Assembly: GCF_947503705.1 (NCBI RefSeq)
Contig: NZ_CANNES010000002.1
Span: 124,001 to 188,000 of the forward strand
DNA length: 64,000 bases
Origin: an uncultured Tateyamaria sp.
GTDB lineage: Bacteria; Pseudomonadota; Alphaproteobacteria; Rhodobacterales; Rhodobacteraceae
Direction: 5' to 3'
Position numbers and translations under genes: made by a program. Position 1 is the stretch's first letter. Each line of letters opens with the position of its first letter. Below, piece after piece: positions 33,580-44,012 of this stretch. A model generated the notes under the pieces. It did not search any database. It was not told the origin of the DNA and saw only the letters and a program-made list of their open reading frames with translations.

Positions 33580-33918
33580 TCATGCAGGCGGCGCGCGCGC
33601 GGGCGGCACAATCAAAGGCGGCATCACAGCCAGCAGGTCATCATGCAAGCCAGAGGCCTCGGTGCGCACCCGCAGTGTCAACGGCGTCGCCTTGACTGTC
33701 GGAACATCGACAGCAAGCAAATGTACCACGCAATCCGGGCACAGGTGCGGCGCTTGTGTTGGCTGCCCATCAGCGTCCATGTGGATCACGGTCGCGCCAA
33801 AGCCGGTGCAGATCACGATCTGGTCGACGGCCGTAGACGCACCGCGTGCCATGCCGGCGCTATGGCTGGTTACGGCCAGCACGAGGCTAAGCAAAAGAGC
33901 TGAAAGCATCCGCATCAT
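33580..33918 (-). CDS. Small exported protein, DUF2946-like
   Basis: This is a protein of about 112 residues (start 33918, or ATG 33915 or 33909) with a hydrophobic N-terminal export segment (MLSALLLSLVLAVTSHSAG) and a HLCPDC motif (about residues 60-65). Proteins of the DUF2946 type with such motifs often lie beside copper genes. It is upstream of the PCu(A)C gene with a 46-base gap. A metal-related role is inferred from the neighbour. Confidence 0.6.
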   Translation of the reverse strand: MMRMLSALLLSLVLAVTSHSAGMARGASTAVDQIVICTGFGATVIHMDADGQPTQAPHLCPDCVVHLLAVDVPTVKATPLTLRVRTEASGLHDDLLAVMPPLIVPPARAPPA

Positions 33919-34019
33919 GCCCAAACAGCTATCGACAATACCGGCCAGCTGCAACTGCGGCGAAATGCTTCAGGGCAGCAGTCGGACAAGACCAGATCAC
34001 CCATCCTATGTCCCAAAAT

Positions 34020-34053
34020 GAAACAACCCCGCCTGTGCATCACAAGCGGGGTC
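34020..34053 (-). terminator. Rho-independent terminator of rpmB
   Basis: ACCCCGC at 34027-34033 pairs with GCGGGGT at 34047-34053. On the minus strand a T-rich run (TGTTTCATTTT) follows the hairpin, about 25 bp past the rpmB stop. Confidence 0.7.
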
Positions 34054-34078
34054 AAAACTTTGGATCGCAATAAAACGC

Positions 34079-34369
34079 TTAGGCGGTGGCCGCTTGCGCC
34101 TTTGCAATTTCTTTCTTCACTTTCTGGGCGTTGACCGACAGCTCAGTGTCCTTTGCCTTGGCCAGGTAAGCGTCAAGCCCACCGCGGTGATCGACAGAGC
34201 GCAGCGCCGACGCGGAAATGCGGAACTTGATCCCGCGCCCCAGCGTTTCGGACTGCAGTGTCACGTCGTTCAGGTTCGGCAGAAACCGGCGACGGGTTCT
34301 GTTTTTGGCGTGGCTGACATTGTTGCCAACCATGGGGCCTTTACCGGTCAGTTCGCATACACGCGACAT
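34079..34369 (-). CDS. rpmB: 50S ribosomal protein L28
   Basis: This 96-residue protein has the L28 start [20 protein letters not shown] and the basic block [15 protein letters not shown]. It is a structural protein of the large subunit. It is monocistronic, with a 140-bp upstream gap and a terminator at 34020-34053. Confidence 0.98.
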   Translation of the reverse strand: MSRVCELTGKGPMVGNNVSHAKNRTRRRFLPNLNDVTLQSETLGRGIKFRISASALRSVDHRGGLDAYLAKAKDTELSVNAQKVKKEIAKAQAATA

Positions 34370-34510
34370 GGGTTATCCTCTTCATCTGCGTGCCGCGTCT
34401 CGCCGGTGGTCCGGCGCTCAAGCGGCAGAGCACGCCCGAAAGGTCGCGCTGTCGAAATTCGTTTGCGGGCTTTAGGGGGAATCGGGGGCCGGGTCAACCC
34501 GCAATGGGGC

Positions 34511-35497
34511 TCATTCGCCGCCCTTTGCGCCTGCCAGGTGATCCAGCATTCGGGCCGCCGCGTCACTTGGGTCAAGCGTGCCTTGTGCAACCGCCGCCCC
34601 AAGCTCTGCCATCTCCGCGCGCGCGCCTGCTTCATCCAGTTGCGCCAAGAGGGCAGCGCGGACATCCTGTTCGAACCAATACCGCGCCTGATCGGCGCGC
34701 GTACCGTCGAAAAAGCCTGCATCGCGGCGCCAGCCTGCAAGTTCTTGCATGTCGGCCCAGGCAGCCTCGATCCCATCTTCTTGAAGGGCCGAAACCATCA
34801 TCGCCTTAGGAAAGCCTTCGGGATCTTGTGGCCGTTTGCGCAAAAGCCGCAAGGCGCCAGCGTAATCTGCGCAGGTGCGTGTAGCCGCGGGTTTCAAGTC
34901 ACCGTCGGCCTTGTTGATCAGGATCATATCCGCCATCTCCATGATCCCGCGCTTAACCCCTTGCAGCTCGTCCCCGCCCGCCGGGGCCAGCAGCAACAAA
35001 AACAGGTCCGCCATCTGCGCCACGACAGTTTCCGATTGCCCCACGCCCACTGTCTCGATCAGCACCACGTCAAAGCCTGCGCCCTCGCACAAGGCTACCG
35101 CCTCTCGGGTGCGACGGGCCACGCCACCCAGGTGCGTTTGGCTGGGTGAGGGTCGGATAAAGGCATTTGGTTCGCGGCTCAGCATCTCCATCCTCGTCTT
35201 ATCGCCCAGGATCGACCCGCCCGAACGGGCCGAACTGGGATCAACAGCCAGAACCGCAACCCGCAGGCCCGCGCGCACCAGCATCATGCCAAACGCTTCG
35301 ATAAATGTGGATTTTCCCACCCCCGGCGTCCCCGACAACCCGATCCTCAGAGCTTGCCTGCCGCGCGGCAATGCAGCCAACACCGCTGTCGCCTGCGTCC
35401 GCTGATCTGCCCGCGTACTCTCGACCAGCGTGATCCCACGCGCCAGTGCCCGCCGTTCTCCCGCTGCGATGCGCGCTGCAAGGTCTGAGATGTCCAT
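34511..35497 (-). CDS. meaB: Methylmalonyl-CoA mutase-associated GTPase MeaB (ArgK)
   Basis: This 328-residue GTPase has Walker A GTPGVGKST (56-64), then AVDPSSARSGGSILGDKTRM, Walker B ETVGVGQSE, and the base-recognition NKAD. MeaB protects the B12-dependent methylmalonyl-CoA mutase during cofactor loading. The start at 35497 (MDISDLAARIAAG) is preferred; the longer frame runs into the divergent hrpB start region. No mutase gene is in the window. Confidence 0.92.
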   Translation of the reverse strand: MDISDLAARIAAGERRALARGITLVESTRADQRTQATAVLAALPRGRQALRIGLSGTPGVGKSTFIEAFGMMLVRAGLRVAVLAVDPSSARSGGSILGDKTRMEMLSREPNAFIRPSPSQTHLGGVARRTREAVALCEGAGFDVVLIETVGVGQSETVVAQMADLFLLLLAPAGGDELQGVKRGIMEMADMILINKADGDLKPAATRTCADYAGALRLLRKRPQDPEGFPKAMMVSALQEDGIEAAWADMQELAGWRRDAGFFDGTRADQARYWFEQDVRAALLAQLDEAGARAEMAELGAAVAQGTLDPSDAAARMLDHLAGAKGGE

Positions 35498-35591
35498 GGG
35501 GCCGCCCCTTGTTGTCGGGATCGTTTTTGGGAAAGCCGGACGGGAATGTCCAGTGTTGGCGCGCATCGCGGATTGGGTCATAAGGCGCGCC

Positions 35592-38006
35592 ATGACGGCC
35601 CATATCCCCTTGCCCATCGACGCCATCCTGCCCGACCTGCTGGACCGCTTGCGCCATGCGGGCCGCGCGGTTTTACAGGCGCCGCCAGGGGCAGGCAAGA
35701 CGACACGCGTGCCGCTGGCCTTGCTGGACGCGGGGATGATACAGGGCAAAATCCTGATGCTGGAACCGCGCCGTCTCGCCGCGCGGGCCGCCGCCGACCG
35801 TATGGCCGCAACCTTGGGTGAAAAGACCGGCCAAACCGTAGGCTACCGGATCAGAGGCGACAGTACCGTAGGCCCCTCAACCCGGATCGAGGTGGTGACC
35901 GAGGGCATCCTGACCCGCATGTTGCAAGACGCCCCCGATTTGCCCGGGGTCGGCGCTATCATCTTTGACGAGTTTCATGAACGGTCCCTGAACGCTGATC
36001 TGGGCTTGGCCCTTTGCCTTGAGGTGGCCGAGGCGCTGCGCGACGACCTGATGCTTTTGGCCATGTCCGCAACACTCGACGCGGGGCCCGTGGCTGAGGT
36101 GATGCAGGCCCCCATTCTGACCTCAGAAGGGCGCAGTTTTGAGGTTGAACCGCGCTGGCTGCCCAAGCCCCGCCCCAAAGAGCAGCGGTTTGAAACAGCG
36201 ATGGCCGACTTAATCCTGCACGCTGTAAACGAGGCCGAAGGAAGCCTTCTTGCGTTTTTGCCCGGAGAGGGAGAGATCAGGCGCACGGCAACGCTCTTGG
36301 AAGGGAAGGTAGGCGGCGTACCTGTCTATCCCCTGTTTGGCGCGATGGATTTCAAAGCACAACGCGCTGCTGTGGCCCCCGGCGGGGAACGCAAGATCGT
36401 GTTGGCCACATCCATTGCCGAAACCTCACTGACCATCCCCGATATCCGCATCGTGGTCGATGGCGGCCGCGCGCGGCGCGCGCGGTTTGACCCGTCTTCC
36501 GGCATGTCGCGGCTGATCACCGAACGGGTGACGCGGGCCGAGGCCACACAACGGGCAGGCCGCGCGGGCCGTGTGGCATCAGGCGTGGCCTACAAGCTTT
36601 GGACACGGGGTGAGGATGGGGCACTCGCCGCCTTCCCCCCACCCGAGATCGAGGCAGGCGACCTCAGCGCCTTTGCGCTGGAACTGGCGATGTGGGGCGG
36701 AACCGAGGACAGCTTGCGCTTTGTCACGCCGCCACATCCCGGGCGATTGGCTGAGGCGCGCAGCGTGTTGCAGATGTTGGGGGCCTTGGATGGTGAAGGA
36801 CGAATAACAGCCCACGGCAAGGCATTGGCTCGCCAGCCACTGCATCCCAGGCTTGGCCATATGCTGGTGACCGCGGGGGATCAAGCGGCGACGCTGGCGG
36901 CCCTTCTGGCGGAAAGGGACCCGATGCGCGACCAGGGCACCGACCTGACCCTGCGCCTACGCGCCATCGCTGATCCGAAGGCCTTCGAGGGGCGGTCCCA
37001 TCGTGGGACAATCCAGCGGATCAGGGACGAAGCTCGCAGGCTTCGCAGAGGCCGCAAGGGCGCCAAGCTCAGCTCTGGTGCAATGGCGGCGCTGGCTTAT
37101 CCGGATCGGATCGGGATGCGCCGCACGGGCGACGCGCCCCGCTATGTCCTGTCAGGCGGCAAAGGGGCAGTGATGCCCAGTGGCGACGCCCTGGCAGGCC
37201 AGCGGCTGATTGTGGCAACCGATCTGGATGGAGACCCGCGCGAGGCAAAGATCCGGCAAGCGGCCGTTCTGAGCCAGGAGGAATTGGAGGCGCTCTTTGG
37301 CGCGCAAATCGGTTGGAAGGATGTCTGCCAGTGGTCGCGGCGCGAAGGCCGCGTGCTGACACGGTCGCAACAGACATTCGGGGCGCTGGTTCTCGAAGAT
37401 CGAGCCTGGAAGGACGCCCCCGAAAACGCCGTGGCCCAAGCGATGCTGGACGGCGTGCGGCAATTGGGCCTTCGGCCTACGCCCGCTGCATTGCGACTGA
37501 TGAAGCGGGCCGCGTTGATGGATGATGGTTTCGCCGATCTGTCGGAAACCACCTTGATGGAGACTTTGGAGGAGTGGCTTTTGCCCCACCTCACGGGTGC
37601 GCGCACAACTGCGGACTGGAAAGCCTTCGATATACTGCCAGCCTTGCAAAGCCTCCTGGGTTGGGACCGGATGCAACAGCTGGACCGCGCGGTGCCCGGC
37701 CATTTTACGACACCGCTTGGGCGCAAAATCCCGATTGATTATGCCGAGGATGTGCCTGGGATCGCTGTGCGCCTCCAAGAGATGTTTGGCGTGACGCGCC
37801 ACCCGGTGGTGGGCCGCAAACCCTTGCAGATCACCCTGTTGTCACCTGCGCGCAGACCAGTTCAGGTAACTTCTGACCTGCCCCGCTTTTGGGAAACGTC
37901 CTACGAGGATGTCCGCAAGGACATGCGTGGGCAGTATCCAAAACACCCTTGGCCTGACGACCCGACCCAAGCCGACCCAACCCTGCGTACCAAGCCACGA
38001 CGCTAA
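35592..38006 (+). CDS. hrpB: ATP-dependent helicase HrpB
   Basis: This 804-residue DEAH-type helicase has Walker A APPGAGKTTRVP (about 29-40), DEFHERS, SAT and, near residue 320, QRAGRAGR. The C-terminal half has the HrpB-specific domain. It is divergent from meaB with a 94-bp gap, and the start ATG 35592 (MTAHIPLPIDAILP) fits family N termini. The substrate of HrpB in the cell is not settled. It converges on gnd with a hairpin at 38008-38024 in the gap. Confidence 0.93.
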   Translation: MTAHIPLPIDAILPDLLDRLRHAGRAVLQAPPGAGKTTRVPLALLDAGMIQGKILMLEPRRLAARAAADRMAATLGEKTGQTVGYRIRGDSTVGPSTRIEVVTEGILTRMLQDAPDLPGVGAIIFDEFHERSLNADLGLALCLEVAEALRDDLMLLAMSATLDAGPVAEVMQAPILTSEGRSFEVEPRWLPKPRPKEQRFETAMADLILHAVNEAEGSLLAFLPGEGEIRRTATLLEGKVGGVPVYPLFGAMDFKAQRAAVAPGGERKIVLATSIAETSLTIPDIRIVVDGGRARRARFDPSSGMSRLITERVTRAEATQRAGRAGRVASGVAYKLWTRGEDGALAAFPPPEIEAGDLSAFALELAMWGGTEDSLRFVTPPHPGRLAEARSVLQMLGALDGEGRITAHGKALARQPLHPRLGHMLVTAGDQAATLAALLAERDPMRDQGTDLTLRLRAIADPKAFEGRSHRGTIQRIRDEARRLRRGRKGAKLSSGAMAALAYPDRIGMRRTGDAPRYVLSGGKGAVMPSGDALAGQRLIVATDLDGDPREAKIRQAAVLSQEELEALFGAQIGWKDVCQWSRREGRVLTRSQQTFGALVLEDRAWKDAPENAVAQAMLDGVRQLGLRPTPAALRLMKRAALMDDGFADLSETTLMETLEEWLLPHLTGARTTADWKAFDILPALQSLLGWDRMQQLDRAVPGHFTTPLGRKIPIDYAEDVPGIAVRLQEMFGVTRHPVVGRKPLQITLLSPARRPVQVTSDLPRFWETSYEDVRKDMRGQYPKHPWPDDPTQADPTLRTKPRR

Positions 38007-38149
38007 GGCGGAGGACGCCTCCGCATTGCGGGGATCGGATCGCCGTAGCGCTGACAGGCTTCAGTTCGACGAAAGGGCGCGGATTGCCACCGTTATCGGC
38101 GGCTTTCACAGTGGCGCAAATCCCTTAAGGCGTACCTCTTGGTGCGCCA

Positions 38150-39553
38150 TCACCCGTCCCAGGTGCCGTGGTGGGTGCCGTCCTGGTCAACCCGTGCAAA
38201 CCCATGTGCCCCAAAGTAGTCGCGCAAGCCTTGGATCATGTCTGCCGTGCCGCGGGCCAGTGCCATGCTGTCATTCCAGGCGAGAGCCGCCGCCAATGCG
38301 GGCACGGGTTGGCCCGCCATAGCCGCCGCCGCAACCACGCGGCGCAGCCCGGGCAAGCAGTCGCCGAGACGGGCAACCATCTCAGGCGACAGGATCATGT
38401 GGCCGTGGGGGAGTTCGGCACGGAACGCATCTGCAAACACATCCAGCAACGCCGAGCGAATAATGCAGCCTGCGCGCCAGATCTCCGCAATGCGGGCCAT
38501 GTCGAGGTTCCAGCCGAACTCGTCCGATGCCGCCGCCATCACTCGAAACCCTTGGGCATGGGCCAGAATGCGGCCCGCCAGCATGGCATCCGCCAAATCG
38601 GCCTCTGACGGCAATGCGACCTCTTGCTTGCCGATATCCAAAGCTTCCTGAGCCGCAACGCGCACCGCCTTTTCCGATGACCAGCCCCGCGCACCCACTG
38701 CCGCTTCGATTGTGGAGGCGGATTGACCCAATTTCAGAGCCTCGATCAAGGTCCAGCGACCGGTTCCCTTCTGGCCAGCCTGATCGAGAATGACCTCAAT
38801 CATCGCCGCGCCCGTCGCAGCATCTTTGGCGCGTAGAACCGCAGCAGCACTCTCGATCAGGTAAGAGCTGAGCGGACCATCGCTCCAATCCGCGAACATC
38901 TTTCCAATCTGTGGGGCAGGCAGGCCTGCCAAATCGCGCTGAATGCCGTAGATCTCGGCAATCATCTGCATATCGGCATATTCGATCCCGTTATGAACCG
39001 TCTTGACGAAATGCCCGGCACCGTCCGGGCCCAGATGCGCCACGCAGGGGTCACCTTCGAATTTGGCAGAAATGGCTTCGGCCATCGGTCGGAACTGGGC
39101 CCATGAATAGGCTGTGCCCCCAACCATCATGGATGGCCCGTGACGCGCCCCTTCGGCTCCGCCGGAAACGCCCATACCGACAAAGTGGATGCCCGTGCCC
39201 TCAAGTCGTTTGGTCCGCGCGCGTGTTGCATTGAAATCCGCATTTCCCCCATCAATGATGGTGTCGCCATTGGTCAAGTAGGGAACGACGGTGTCGATCA
39301 TGTCGTCCATCGGCGCACCCGACGGGATCATGAACAAGATCGTGCGCGGAGTTTTGATTGCCTGGACAAAATCGGGCAGTTCGGTGTGGCCGGTCAAGTC
39401 TCCGTCCAGGTCTTTGGCCTTGGAAACAAAGGTACCGATCCAATCGGCTTCGCGATTGGAAACCGCCACATCAAATCCGTTTTCAGCAAGGTTCAGGGCC
39501 AACGCACTGCCCATCGTTCCCAACCCGTAGACCCCAATATCCGCCTGTGTCAT
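38150..39553 (-). CDS. gnd: 6-phosphogluconate dehydrogenase (decarboxylating)
   Basis: This 467-residue protein has the NADP-binding GLGTMGSALALNLAENG (10-26) and VGMGVSGGAEGARHGPSMM (about 125-143). The catalytic Lys is in GHFVKTVHNGIEYADMQ near residue 184. It converts 6-phosphogluconate to ribulose 5-phosphate, CO2 and NADPH. It is transcribed alone, toward hrpB. Confidence 0.96.
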   Translation of the reverse strand: MTQADIGVYGLGTMGSALALNLAENGFDVAVSNREADWIGTFVSKAKDLDGDLTGHTELPDFVQAIKTPRTILFMIPSGAPMDDMIDTVVPYLTNGDTIIDGGNADFNATRARTKRLEGTGIHFVGMGVSGGAEGARHGPSMMVGGTAYSWAQFRPMAEAISAKFEGDPCVAHLGPDGAGHFVKTVHNGIEYADMQMIAEIYGIQRDLAGLPAPQIGKMFADWSDGPLSSYLIESAAAVLRAKDAATGAAMIEVILDQAGQKGTGRWTLIEALKLGQSASTIEAAVGARGWSSEKAVRVAAQEALDIGKQEVALPSEADLADAMLAGRILAHAQGFRVMAAASDEFGWNLDMARIAEIWRAGCIIRSALLDVFADAFRAELPHGHMILSPEMVARLGDCLPGLRRVVAAAAMAGQPVPALAAALAWNDSMALARGTADMIQGLRDYFGAHGFARVDQDGTHHGTWDG

Positions 39554-39610
39554 GTCCGCTCCTTGCCCGTGGTTGTCTTGACCATATGCGGTGGGCGGGT
39601 GCGTGCAAGC

Positions 39611-40606
39611 CTATTGCCGAATGTCGTCAACCCCAAGGCCAGGAGGGCCCTTGCCTGCCGCCTCCGCCGCCTTGATCAAGGCGTGCATGCGGGTGTTTAA
39701 TGGAGCCTGTCGCCCGTTGCGTTCCGCGAGGGAGAGGATTTCACCTTGTAGGGCGTCGATCTCTGTCGGGCGGCCCCGGCTCAGGTCTTCCCACATGGAT
39801 GATCGGGCCTGGGCGTCGATCGTCAGCATCTGGGCCGCGATAACGCGAAAGAGTGGCGTGGGCAGGCGCAGAATGTGGGGGATCAGGTGCGGTGGCGCCG
39901 CAGTTGTTTTGGCAGGGGTGATCCCGGCCGCTCGCAGAACGTGCAGCGCCTCGGCCATTTGGTCGGCGATCAGGCGGCGCCAGCGGCGTTCATGCAATTG
40001 ATCCAGCAACGGCATGTCCGCCAGCGCGTTGATGGCATTGCCAAGGTTGATCAACAGCTTGCCCCATTGGACTGCGGCAATGTCCCGATGCGGCGTCCAG
40101 ATCAGATGCGGATTGCCCAGGCTCGGTAACGGACCCGCCTCGACCAATATGTCGCCAGAACTGGCCCGATGAAAAGCGGCACCGGATTTGGCGACGACAT
40201 TGAAGGGTACAACACTGGCCCGCACGTCCGCCTGCGGCAAGGCACGGCGCAAGGCATCCGCGTTGGCGACACCGTTTTGCAGGCTGATCACCTGCGCGTG
40301 GGGCGCAAAAGCCTGAATGTCAGTCGCAATCTGAGCCGTTGCGCCCGATTTGACCGCAACAAGAACCAGATCAGCCTCAGCCAAGGCCTCAGCCGGGTCA
40401 TCTGTCATGGCAAGGGCAGTCAGATGCAGGTCAAGCCCGCTGTAGTCCGTCAGGGTCAGGCCATCGCGGGCCACCGCCTCAATGATACGCGAGCGTGCCA
40501 GAAACCGAACATCGTGGCCCGCCTGCACCAAAAGACCGCCTACGAAACAGCCGATGCTGCCCGCACCTGCCACGCAGATGCGGGGGCGACGGGCGGTGTC
40601 AGACAC
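39611..40606 (-). CDS. 2-dehydropantoate 2-reductase family protein (PanE-like)
   Basis: This protein of about 331 residues has an N-terminal NADP-binding motif ([20 protein letters not shown]), the conserved QNGVAN region and a helical C-terminal domain with [13 protein letters not shown]. It reduces 2-ketopantoate or a related ketoacid. The start is uncertain: GTG 40606 overlaps the argF stop by 8 bases and is preferred; ATG 40663 or 40639 would overlap argF more deeply. It follows argF in the same direction, so it is probably the last gene of an argD-argF unit. Confidence 0.82.
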   Translation of the reverse strand: MSDTARRPRICVAGAGSIGCFVGGLLVQAGHDVRFLARSRIIEAVARDGLTLTDYSGLDLHLTALAMTDDPAEALAEADLVLVAVKSGATAQIATDIQAFAPHAQVISLQNGVANADALRRALPQADVRASVVPFNVVAKSGAAFHRASSGDILVEAGPLPSLGNPHLIWTPHRDIAAVQWGKLLINLGNAINALADMPLLDQLHERRWRRLIADQMAEALHVLRAAGITPAKTTAAPPHLIPHILRLPTPLFRVIAAQMLTIDAQARSSMWEDLSRGRPTEIDALQGEILSLAERNGRQAPLNTRMHALIKAAEAAGKGPPGLGVDDIRQ

Positions 40607-41504
40607 CCAGACACCACCGCATGATCGCCTTTTGCGCATGCAGCCGGTTTTCCGCCTCGTCAAAGATCACTGAATGTGGGCCGTCCATCACCTCGGACGT
40701 GGCCTCGTCATCGCGGTGGGCGGGTAGACAGTGCATGAATAGGCTGTCTTCCTTGGCCTTGCTCATCAGGGCGGCGTTTACCTGATAGCCGCGCAACTGG
40801 TTATGCCGCCGCTCGCGCGCGGACTGCGGATCGTGCATCGACACCCAGGTGTCGGCCACCACAAGGTCAGCACCTTCGACGGCAATGTCGGGATTGCGTT
40901 CGGTCGTATAAAGACCGTTCAGGGCCGGTTCTGGGTCAAGCGGTTCGGGGCCGGTAAAGACCAGATCAAAATCAAATTGCTTGGCCGCGTGGGCAAAGCT
41001 GGCAAAGACGTTGTTGCCATCGCCGCACCAAACCACCTTTTTGCCTTTGATCGGGCCGTTATGTTCTTCGAACGTCATAACATCAGCCATGATCTGGCAG
41101 GGATGCGTGCGGTCTGTCAGCCCATTGATCACAGGCACTGTGGCATATTCAGCCATCTCAAGCAGGGTCTGTTCCTCGAATGTGCGGATCATGATCAGAT
41201 CAACATAGCGGCTGAGCACACGCGCAGTGTCGGCGATGGTTTCGCCATGACCCAGCTGCATGTCGCGACCAGAGAGCACCATCGTCTCGCCACCCATCTG
41301 GCGCACGCCCACGTCAAAGGAGACACGGGTGCGGGTCGAGGGCTTTTCAAAGATCAGTGCCACCATGTGCCCGGCCAGCGGCTGGTCGTCATCAGGCGTG
41401 CCTTTGGGGCGGCCCGCCCGGGCGTTTTTCATTTTATGCGCGTGATCAATGATTTGCCGCAGATCGGTTTGCGACGTGGTGTGAATGTCGAGGAAATGGG
41501 TCAT
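40599..41504 (-). CDS. argF: Ornithine carbamoyltransferase
   Basis: This 301-residue protein has the carbamoyl-phosphate site STRTR in [24 protein letters not shown], and the ornithine site HCLPAHR. It makes citrulline from ornithine and carbamoyl phosphate in arginine biosynthesis. It is downstream of argD, separated by 73 bp containing a GC-rich hairpin. Confidence 0.97.
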   Translation of the reverse strand: MTHFLDIHTTSQTDLRQIIDHAHKMKNARAGRPKGTPDDDQPLAGHMVALIFEKPSTRTRVSFDVGVRQMGGETMVLSGRDMQLGHGETIADTARVLSRYVDLIMIRTFEEQTLLEMAEYATVPVINGLTDRTHPCQIMADVMTFEEHNGPIKGKKVVWCGDGNNVFASFAHAAKQFDFDLVFTGPEPLDPEPALNGLYTTERNPDIAVEGADLVVADTWVSMHDPQSARERRHNQLRGYQVNAALMSKAKEDSLFMHCLPAHRDDEATSEVMDGPHSVIFDEAENRLHAQKAIMRWCLGV

Positions 41505-41528
41505 GACGTTGTCTCGTTTTGAAGAGCG

Positions 41529-41552
41529 CCGGGGGCCAGCCCCCGGACCCCC
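41529..41552. repeat. GC-rich intercistronic hairpin between argD and argF
   Basis: CCGGGGGC at 41529-41536 pairs with GCCCCCGG at 41539-41546, followed by ACCCCCGGG. The same kind of element is often scattered between genes in Rhodobacteraceae genomes (from general knowledge). It may moderate expression between the two arg genes. It lacks a proper T-run, so it is not a standard terminator. Confidence 0.5.
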
Positions 41553-41577
41553 GGGATTTTCTTGGAACAGAGAAGGA

Positions 41578-42750
41578 TCAGGCCGCGAGCTGTGATGCGG
41601 CTTTGTCGAGGCGCGTGATGGCCTCGCTGATTTCGTCGTCCGTGATGGTGAGTGGAGGCAGAAGCCGGATCGTGTTGTCGGCGGCGGGCACCGTGATCAC
41701 CTCATTGGCGTAGCCCGCATTGACCACATCAATATTCGTGGCCTTGCATTTGATCCCCATCATGAGGCCCGCGCCGCGCACTTTCTCAAAGACGTCCGGA
41801 TGGGCGGCAACCAACCCTTCAAGCTTTTGGCGCAAAAGGCCCGCCTTGCGGTTCACTTCGGCTAGGAAATCCGGGTTGCTGACGATGTCCATGACCGCGC
41901 TACCCACGGCACAGCCCAGCGGATTGCCGCCATAGGTGGAGCCGTGTGTGCCCGCCGTCATGCCACTGGCCGCCTCTTCGGTGGCAAGCACAGCGCCAAG
42001 GGGGAAGCCGCCGCCGATGCCTTTGGCCACCATCATTATGTCGGGCTCGATCCCTGCCCATTCATGGGCGAAAAGCTTGCCGGTCCGACCCACACCGCAT
42101 TGCACTTCGTCGAGGATCAGCAATATTCCTTTTTCATCACAGAGGTCCCGCAAGCCCTTCATGCATTGATCGGGCACCGGAATGATCCCACCCTCCCCCT
42201 GCACAGGTTCGATCATGATCGCCGCTATCTCTTCGGTGATCGCGGGCGCGAAGGCATCGTGATCGCCAAAAGTCAGGTGGGTAAAGCCGGGCAAGAGCGG
42301 ACCGAACCCCTTGGTCATTTTCTCGGACCCGGCTGCGGCGATGCCTGCGGCGGAACGGCCATGAAAGCTGCCCGAGAAGGTGATGATGTCGACTTTTTCT
42401 GGATGCCCTTTGTCATACCAGTATTTGCGTGCCATCTTGACGGCCAACTCGCAGGCTTCGGTGCCCGAGTTCGTAAAAAACACCGTATCGGCAAAGGTCG
42501 CGTCGACCAGCTTGTCGGCCAAGGCCTGCTGTTGCGGGATATGATAAAGGTTGGACGTGTGCCAAAGCGCACCAGCCTGTTCGGTCAGCGCCTGCGTGAG
42601 GGCCGGATGGGCATGGCCCAGCGCGTTGACTGCAATCCCTGCGCCCAAATCCAGAAAACGTCGCCCATCCGCCTCGATCAACCAGGAGCCTTCACCTTTG
42701 ACAAACGTCAGAGGAGCGCGCGAATAGGTGGGCAGAACGGAAGAGATCAT
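41578..42750 (-). CDS. argD: Acetylornithine transaminase
   Basis: This 390-residue class III aminotransferase has [38 protein letters not shown] and the PLP lysine in [13 protein letters not shown]. It makes N-acetylornithine in arginine synthesis and often also acts in lysine synthesis. ATG 42750 is chosen because AAGGA lies nine bases before it. It is followed by argF on the same strand. Confidence 0.94.
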   Translation of the reverse strand: MISSVLPTYSRAPLTFVKGEGSWLIEADGRRFLDLGAGIAVNALGHAHPALTQALTEQAGALWHTSNLYHIPQQQALADKLVDATFADTVFFTNSGTEACELAVKMARKYWYDKGHPEKVDIITFSGSFHGRSAAGIAAAGSEKMTKGFGPLLPGFTHLTFGDHDAFAPAITEEIAAIMIEPVQGEGGIIPVPDQCMKGLRDLCDEKGILLILDEVQCGVGRTGKLFAHEWAGIEPDIMMVAKGIGGGFPLGAVLATEEAASGMTAGTHGSTYGGNPLGCAVGSAVMDIVSNPDFLAEVNRKAGLLRQKLEGLVAAHPDVFEKVRGAGLMMGIKCKATNIDVVNAGYANEVITVPAADNTIRLLPPLTITDDEISEAITRLDKAASQLAA

Positions 42751-43014
42751 CTGGATCATCCTTGCAAAGAGCCGGAAAGCAACATGCAAGCGTTGGTGCA
42801 TGAGCCGGACGGCAGGGTCAACAATTTAGAGAGGTTATGTGCGCCATGCGCACGAGATCACGAACGGGGCAGCCTTAGCTACGCACGGCACGTCGTCGGA
42901 GATGTTTCATCGTGATCATGCCTGTCGCTTAGGACATATCGCGCGCGGGCGCCAGATATTTTTTGCGACGCTTTGGCCTTGCGTGCGGCGGATCAGAAGC
43001 GCAGGACTGCGCGC

Positions 43015-43920
43015 ATGTATCTGGCCAAAGAGCACAACCCGGCCCTGGCCGCTTCCCTGATCGGGGTTGCGACAGCGTTCATTGCGGCCACAACCCTCTT
43101 TGCCAAGGCATTAGGGACGGATCAGTTTGGCCCGGCAATGCATCCGTTTCAAATTGTGTTTGGTCGGTTCTTTTTTGCTTTTCTCAGCTTTTCACTGGCC
43201 GTGGCGATCCTGCGCCCCGAACTGCAGCGCCCGCATCTGGGGCTGCACCTGGCGCGCACCATCGGGGGTTGGGCGGGGCTGGTTCTGATGTTTGCGTCCG
43301 TGGCATATATACCATTGGCTGACGCGACAGCGATTTCGTTCCTCAACCCGGTCTTTGGAATGATCTTTGCCATTCCTCTTTTGGGCGAGAAAGTGGGCAA
43401 ATGGCGGTGGCTGGCCGCAGGAATTGCATTGGTCGGCGCAATCATCCTGCTCCGGCCCACGCCAGACAGTTTTCATCCGGCGGCATTGCTGGCCCTTGGG
43501 GCTGCCGTCATTCTGGGGTTTGAACTGAACATCATCAAATTCCTGACCCGGCGCGAGAGCCCCTTCTCGATCCTGTTTGTGAACAATGCCATCGGCGTGT
43601 GTATCGCTGGTGCTGCCGTGATCTGGGTCTGGCAGGCACCGACCTTGGCGCAATGGGGGCTGATGGCGGCCATTGGCTGCGCGATGGCGGTGGCCCAGAC
43701 CTGTTTCGTCAATGCCATGGCGCGGGCGGATGCGAGTTTTGTGGCCCCGTTCAGCTATGGCACACTGATTTTTGCGGCACTTTACGACATCCTCTTTTAC
43801 GATGTGATCCCCGACGCGGTGACGATCCTAGGGGCCACGATCATCATAGCCGGCGCCCTGTTGCTCGCCTGGCGCGAGGGACGACGGCAGCGCCCCTTGA
43901 TAGACGAACATCCCTTGTAA
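43015..43920 (+). CDS. EamA/DMT family transporter
   Basis: This 301-residue protein has ten predicted membrane segments arranged as two EamA repeats; the first repeat ends near ILLRPTPD and the second near ALLLAWREG. The family exports small metabolites. The start at 43015 (MYLAKEHNPAL) puts a short polar tail before the first helix. The 264-bp gap from argD holds no gene. A terminator follows at 43970. Confidence 0.88.
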   Translation: MYLAKEHNPALAASLIGVATAFIAATTLFAKALGTDQFGPAMHPFQIVFGRFFFAFLSFSLAVAILRPELQRPHLGLHLARTIGGWAGLVLMFASVAYIPLADATAISFLNPVFGMIFAIPLLGEKVGKWRWLAAGIALVGAIILLRPTPDSFHPAALLALGAAVILGFELNIIKFLTRRESPFSILFVNNAIGVCIAGAAVIWVWQAPTLAQWGLMAAIGCAMAVAQTCFVNAMARADASFVAPFSYGTLIFAALYDILFYDVIPDAVTILGATIIIAGALLLAWREGRRQRPLIDEHPL

Positions 43921-43969
43921 CTTCGGCTCGGGTGCCTAAAATAGGGCGCTGACCCTAGACCAGAACCAG

Positions 43970-43995
43970 AGCGGCCCCGCGAGAGGCCGCTTTTT
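43970..43995 (+). terminator. Rho-independent terminator after the EamA gene
   Basis: AGCGGCC at 43970-43976 pairs with GGCCGCT at 43985-43991, followed by TTTTT. It isolates gcrA from the upstream gene. Confidence 0.85.
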
Positions 43996-44012
43996 AGCTC
44001 AGAAAGCCTCCC

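Noticed and set aside
34094-35149. Long plus-strand open frame (351 codons)
   Set aside because: Antisense to rpmB and meaB, both of which are certain genes; the sequence shows no protein-like motif.
38008-38024. Hairpin between hrpB and gnd as a terminator
   Set aside because: The 7-bp stem with a 3-base loop is followed by no T-run on either strand, so terminator function is not supported.
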